A DNA stretch of 64,000 bases. Origin: Ulota crispa. Its lineage: Eukaryota > Streptophyta > Bryopsida > Orthotrichales > Orthotrichaceae. Of the stretch, positions 59,808-64,000 are shown in pieces; positions within the stretch are counted from its first letter, which is position 1, and each line of letters starts with the position of its first letter. A model generated the notes under the pieces. The model was not told the DNA's origin. It worked only from the letters and a program-made list of their open reading frames with translations, and did not search any database. The stretch spans positions 34,533,060-34,597,059 of the forward strand of contig OY987243.1 of NCBI GenBank assembly GCA_963920765.1, written 5' to 3'. Position numbers and translations under genes: made by a program.

Positions 59808-60160
59808 AGCGGGAGCGGAGATGAAATGAAAAAGGTGTGAGTTACAGAGATCTTTGTGGAGACGAGAGAAGTGGAAGAGCAGGAGAGGTGAAAAAGGTGA
59901 ATGGCGAGTGCCAATACGGTGCCGGCGTTGCTGGAGCTCGTGCTGCTGCTGTAGGAATGATAAGCGAGCGAGGGAGCGAGAGAGAGGGGGAGAGAGTGTG
60001 GCGGACATGCAACGATGGAGACGCAGCAAGTTTCGCCTTCTGCTGCGGAGCTGCTGTCTCCCGCGGTCCCACGCAAATGAAGGGCGTTGGGTGTGCCACC
60101 TGGCGTCTCCACAAGCATGTAGAAGATGGTGGTTCATGCTAAGCTGCTTTTTAGTCACGT
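59808..60160 (-). promoter_or_regulatory. Caleosin 5'-UTR and promoter region
   Basis: On the minus strand this is CT-rich (CTCTCTCCCCCTCTCTCTCG at about 59970-59990) with CpGs and a CACGTG-like G-box core (TCACGTGTC at about 60155), a site class often bound by ABA-related bZIP factors. It contrasts with the AT-rich DNA to the right. The transcription start was not determined. Confidence 0.45.
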
Positions 60161-61317
60161 GTCAAAGCTAAAAACCTGCGGTACAGCCCCCTCCCCTCCA
60201 TCCCCTTAGGGCCCCTTGCTTTCCACGGGTTTTGTGCTTTTGAAAAGGTGTCTAGTTTCAAGCTTTTTAGCAATTAGGTGAGATGTAATACACACAATCC
60301 AACCGTACCAATGTCAAATTAGTCCTCAAATATAAGTATGTAATTTTGTGGGACCAATCTAATCATGACATGTGCTGTATTAGTAGTAGTAAAGTATCAG
60401 TAGTAGTAAAGGGGTGCATAGGATTGCAATTTATGGTGTTTAAGATGTACGAGTGGCTCCTACGGGCAGGGTATGTGGAATTTGCTTTAGAAATTTTGGG
60501 TTTAGTTGTATGTGATATATTCATCAACTTGCATTTTGGATTTGGGGTAGAATGGTTTAGGTTTGCTGCATTCGATAAGGGTTTAGGCATGGGTGTTTAT
60601 GGCGGTAAATTTTTGAAAATGATTATGAAAATTTTGGTAATTTTTTGTAAACTCAGGTTTGAAGTATAACATAATCCATCTGGCCAAGAGATATAAGTAT
60701 TATAAATATATGAGCACGCATTTTTGGATTCAATTTGAAACATTTTGTACGACGGTTCCATCCTTTGATGTCATCCCTATTGTATTTTGCAGGGTGGGGA
60801 GGGTCAAGGCTAGTGATGCATCACATTCAAGGGTGACATACCCAGCCAACTGCCGCGCCCCAAGACTCAACCGCCGCTCTCTCCTGCCATATCAACGCAA
60901 TCCCCACGTTTTGCATGAGTTTCCCGCCAAAAAAATGGCAATTGGGAGTCGGGGACACACGCAAACTCTAGCACCGCTCCTTCCCCATGTACATGGCTTA
61001 CCCCATTACTCATCTGCAAAACTTTGCAAATTGCTCATTCTAGCAAAATTCAATCTACAAATGCCATATTACACATGCAAAGTGAGCCAAAAGTCTGGAG
61101 TTACAAAAAAAGAGATGCCAAAACAACCCAGAGGTGTGGAAAAAAGACACCCCATGGTGAGTTCGGGGTACACATGGAAGTTCAGAATGTAATCACATGC
61201 AAGCTACAAAACTACAACTTAATTTGTGGTTTTGCCAGGAGGCACATTCTAGTTCTCAGCAAGCCATGCGAGATAGGTCAGCAACACCGAATTGTATTCT
61301 CCCTCCAACGGACAGTC
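60161..61317. other. Intergenic between caleosin and the transposase relic
   Basis: It contains a short TAGTAGTAGTAAAG tandem near 60380-60405. Open frames have no motif. No transposon terminus (TTAACCC) was seen, so the left end of the piggyBac relic cannot be fixed. Confidence 0.35.
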
Positions 61318-61520
61318 CACCTGCATGTTGCGATACTCTTCAGACTTAGGGATCACCTGCGAGTTATGCTACATGTTGTTGCAGTCTTCGGGCTTGGAGT
61401 TCACCTGTGGTAGCTCCTGCATGTCGTTGTAGTTTTCGAGCTCAGGGTTTACCAATGGTTTAGACTGCAAGTCGGTTTCATCTTTGGGCTTAGGGTTCAC
61501 CAGCGGCAGTGCCTGCGCGG
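61318..61520 (-). repeat. 48-bp minisatellite, about four units
   Basis: On the minus strand the unit runs GGTGAACCCTAAGCCCRAAG then AY..CAACATGCAG. Successive units encode variants of a 16-residue peptide (VNPKPKDETDLQ, VNPELENYNDMQ, VNSKPEDCNNM). It lies just 3' of the transposase relic and may belong to the same element. Confidence 0.65.
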
Positions 61521-61573
61521 CCACCTGAAGGCATTTTCGGTGGCTGCCTGCAAAAGCCAATGCCACCCTCCCT

Positions 61574-63483
61574 TCATCTCAATACCATGGCAGCGTATCT
61601 AGCTTCCGTGTGGACCTTGTAGAAGCAGTCTCCATTGCACATATAAGCGCCTCTACAGCCTGGACAGAAACGGTTCATCACCTTCTCGCAAATCTTACAC
61701 TTCTGCCGCTGTTTCTTGCCTTTCCCTGCAAGGTAATGGATGCCCTTGGTCTAAGTATTGAAGTCACCACAAGTCCGTCCCGGCTTCATCCAGTGATTAG
61801 ACAGCCAAGATGCAATCTTGTACTGGTATCTCTCCCTCTCCATTGGTTTCACCAGCCCCGCCTCCTCAACATGGGCTTTGTACAAGATATACGAATTCCC
61901 AATCGAGGAATCTAAAATGAAGATGAGAGGTCTATGCCACCACTTCCTAGTCCAAAGTTGGGCTGAATATTGGACTCTACGTTGGTCTACAATATCAACC
62001 CCCTTCATGTTCTTTTGATACTCAATTAGGATTGGGCTTGTGTAAAACTCCTCCTGCTTATGACCAATCCACCGCTTACAAGAAAGCCAATTAGGTGATA
62101 TTGGGTCTACGGATGTACTAATGAGAAAGACCAATTGTGCATCCTGCCACACAATCACTGCCATCTGCCTAGATTGGTGCATTTTTGTCAACATTATGCC
62201 TTGCGTGAATTTATTGTTGACAGCATATTTCTTCAAAATTGATGGCATGCCAACATGCCCCCTCTTCACGGTACCAGTATCCCAGAAACCCTTACTCAGT
62301 AGGATGTCTAGTAGTTTAGGTGAGGTAAAAAAGTTATCAGTTACAATGACATGACCACGGTTACAAAGACCATCAGTAAGCTCTAAGACAACCCATTCCC
62401 CTTGATCGACTTCTAGTACATCTCCCCTAGCACCTAGATAAACTTGGAGATTCCAAATATACCTAGACTGCAAGTTTGCTGCACACCAGATCTTCATTCC
62501 ATATGGGATTGGCTTGGCAGGTAAATATTGCTTGAAATTGCAAAAGTGACCTTTATACTTGATCATGATCTCATCTACCGTAATGTGTCGCTTGCAGTTG
62601 TATAAAGACTGACTGATTTTGACAAAATCCTCTATCAACCATTGAACTTTACCTAATTTATTGTACCCAAGGCTGTCCTTTTGAATTAGGGTTTTGTTAT
62701 CCACTAGGTGAATACAGCGGAGAATGGCCTCAAACCTATTCCACGTGAACAGGGACTCAATGACCTGACAACCAAAAAGTGCTCGCTTTTCCCAATACGA
62801 CATAATCTGGGGCAATTTCTGTAGCCCCATGTATAGCAGAACGCCCATGAATCCTTTTAATTCATTAAGACAGACATCGATCCAACCTTTGGATCCATTG
62901 ACCCCCCCCCTTTCATTGGCTTAGTAGATGCCTGTTTGGCATACAAGTTTGTTTGCTTACAAATCTCATGCAACGTCTTATCAGGCCAAAACAATTGGAA
63001 CGGTTCGTGTAAAGCCATAGATCTTGTTACGTTACGTCTCTTTGGACCCGGGCTCGGTCCAATGAAGTTATCCCAAATCCCCTTAAGTGTAGTACTACCC
63101 TCTTGCCAATTTGAGTCGTTGTATTGATGCAAAAACGACATGGACTCAAACGACACGCTATCTGCTTTGAAATCGACACTATAGTCTTCTGGAACTAACT
63201 AGTCAGAGTTACCTGAGTCTAATGAACACTTGTAATTGCCATGCCGTGCGACCCATTTGTCTTCAGCTGACTCCTTTGCTTAAACCCCTTTGAATGCAAT
63301 ATCATCAAGGCCGAGATACCCTAGATACTTGCAGTGCAATCTCTAAACCGACCTCTTCTTCGGAGTGAGGTTCAGGACAGCTACCCCTTCAAATAGTTTG
63401 CACTCTCCCAACCCAACATCAACAAGTGTATCTTGCACTAGGTGAATTGACAAGTCTTCTCCATCTTTGTCACTGTCATCTCA
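61574..63483 (-). pseudogene. piggyBac-type transposase (DDE_Tnp_1_7), broken
   Basis: The core (62848 to 61751) is a 365-codon open frame with the three acidic positions of piggyBac transposases: Asp92 (TVDEIMIKYKG), Asp171 (VTDNFFTS) and Asp285/288 (GVDIVDQ). After a TAG at 61753 the same frame continues for 58 codons with the cysteine-rich tail (CKICEK..FCPGC..MCNGDCF) to a TGA at 61574. Upstream (63480 to 62857) lies the N-terminal part (FIGPSPGPKRRN, FWPDKTLHEICKQTNLYAKQ), offset by a frameshift at a nine-G tract (62902-62910). That part also has in-frame stops at 63483, 63345, 63282 and 63201. These enzymes cut and paste DNA at TTAA. With at least one frameshift and five stops it should be inactive. 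A one-base length error in the G tract would explain only the frameshift. Confidence 0.88.
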
Positions 63484-64000
63484 ATTCTCCTTTTTGCACA
63501 CCTCCACTTGATCACCACCAAGTAGCCGACATGAATGTGTTGGCACCACTTGGTGCCCAAGGTAGCCTTCAAAGAAGACCATGTATGTTGGCTCCTTTGT
63601 TATCTTCTAAACAAAGAGACGAGTTACGACTCCAACAACATAGGAGTCTTCAAGCGCATCCGAATGATACTAGAATACACCCTTGGGCACCTGAACCTGC
63701 AAGCCAATGACGTCTTCACTAAAGGAGGAGTGGCTACTGCAACTCAAGTACCAGTCCAAGGAGTCCCCTACAGCTCCAATGTTCATCTCCTCTAAACAGC
63801 CGCAATGTTTTGCTTCTTTGCAGTCACATGAGCATTGTTGTCTCCTTCCTTGATGTCGTCAGCCTCCCCAACTTCTGGCAAAAGTTGAGCAGCCCCATGC
63901 AATTGGAAATCATTGGGACTCATTGCCCATTGACCTTCACCATTCTCCCACAAAGTTCAAGCAACTTTGGTTGCTGCTGCAAGCCGAGGTCTTAGAACTA
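63484..64000. other. Right edge, possible N-terminal remnant of the transposase
   Basis: On the minus strand the transposase frame may continue a little upstream of the stop at 63483 (VEVCKKEN). No terminus or start codon could be assigned. Plus-strand frames here are shadows. Confidence 0.3.

Noticed and set aside
61574..63483. In-frame TAG/TAA in the transposase read as glutamine (alternative genetic code)
   Set aside because: The SDR gene ends properly at TAG and the caleosin at TAA, so the standard code applies. All stops being one C-to-T step from CAG, CAA or CGA is true of any stop and is not evidence.
1..64000. CRISPR arrays, tRNA and rRNA genes
   Set aside because: None seen. The short-period repeats are micro- and minisatellites without spacer structure, and no tRNA-like cloverleaf or rRNA core was recognised by eye.

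Overview
The window looks like nuclear DNA of a land plant or other streptophyte. The visible genes have short introns with plant-type splice sites. Two of them are recognisable plant families: a caleosin, and a carbonyl-reductase-like short-chain dehydrogenase with the N-terminal WW signature. The 64 kb are AT-rich and gene-poor, with about four genes plus one decayed transposase. GC-rich islands sit near some of the genes. The species cannot be named from the sequence.

Genes, all on the minus strand: the 5' part of an unidentified single-pass membrane protein at the left edge (185-760); an F-box gene (coding 33692 to 33030, with a 5'-UTR exon near 35.5-35.9 kb); a four-exon short-chain dehydrogenase/reductase (50115 to 47794); a five-exon caleosin/peroxygenase (59807 to 58056); and a broken piggyBac-type transposase (63483 to 61574). 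They show no operon-like or pathway relationship.

Most of the rest is transposon debris. The dominant theme is a set of about 20 elements whose ends read TTAACCCYTAAA...TTTARGGGTTAA. These are TTAA target sites plus terminal inverted repeats starting CCC, which is the hallmark of piggyBac-type transposition. They fall into several subfamilies: about 230 bp, 230-360 bp, 400-800 bp, 550-650 bp, about 930 bp, a 600-bp foldback, and tiny copies of 55 and 87 bp. They form nested clusters (3.2-4.8 kb), adjacent pairs (21.4-23.7 kb) and an uninterrupted chain of three that share TTAA junctions (30-32 kb). The piggyBac-type transposase relic at the right end keeps its three catalytic aspartates and its cysteine-rich tail. 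It is a candidate relative of the enzyme that moved these elements, but its own ends are not visible.

Other mobile DNA includes a CACTA-type hairpin MITE with an intact 3-bp target duplication (16.1 kb); a possible 6.5-kb CACTA-like element with inverted subterminal arrays (40.5-47.0 kb); a Stowaway-like element (25.7 kb); a TA-flanked MITE family (8.5, 38.6 and 44.0 kb); GAGCATCTCCA-ended elements (36.2-39.4 kb); an AGGTAGG-ended pair (2.8 and 4.9 kb); a 1-kb near-perfect long inverted repeat (54.7-55.7 kb); and several micro- and minisatellites. Large stretches, such as 9.9-11.9, 26.9-29.1, 41.3-44.8 and 56.6-58.0 kb, show nothing recognisable.
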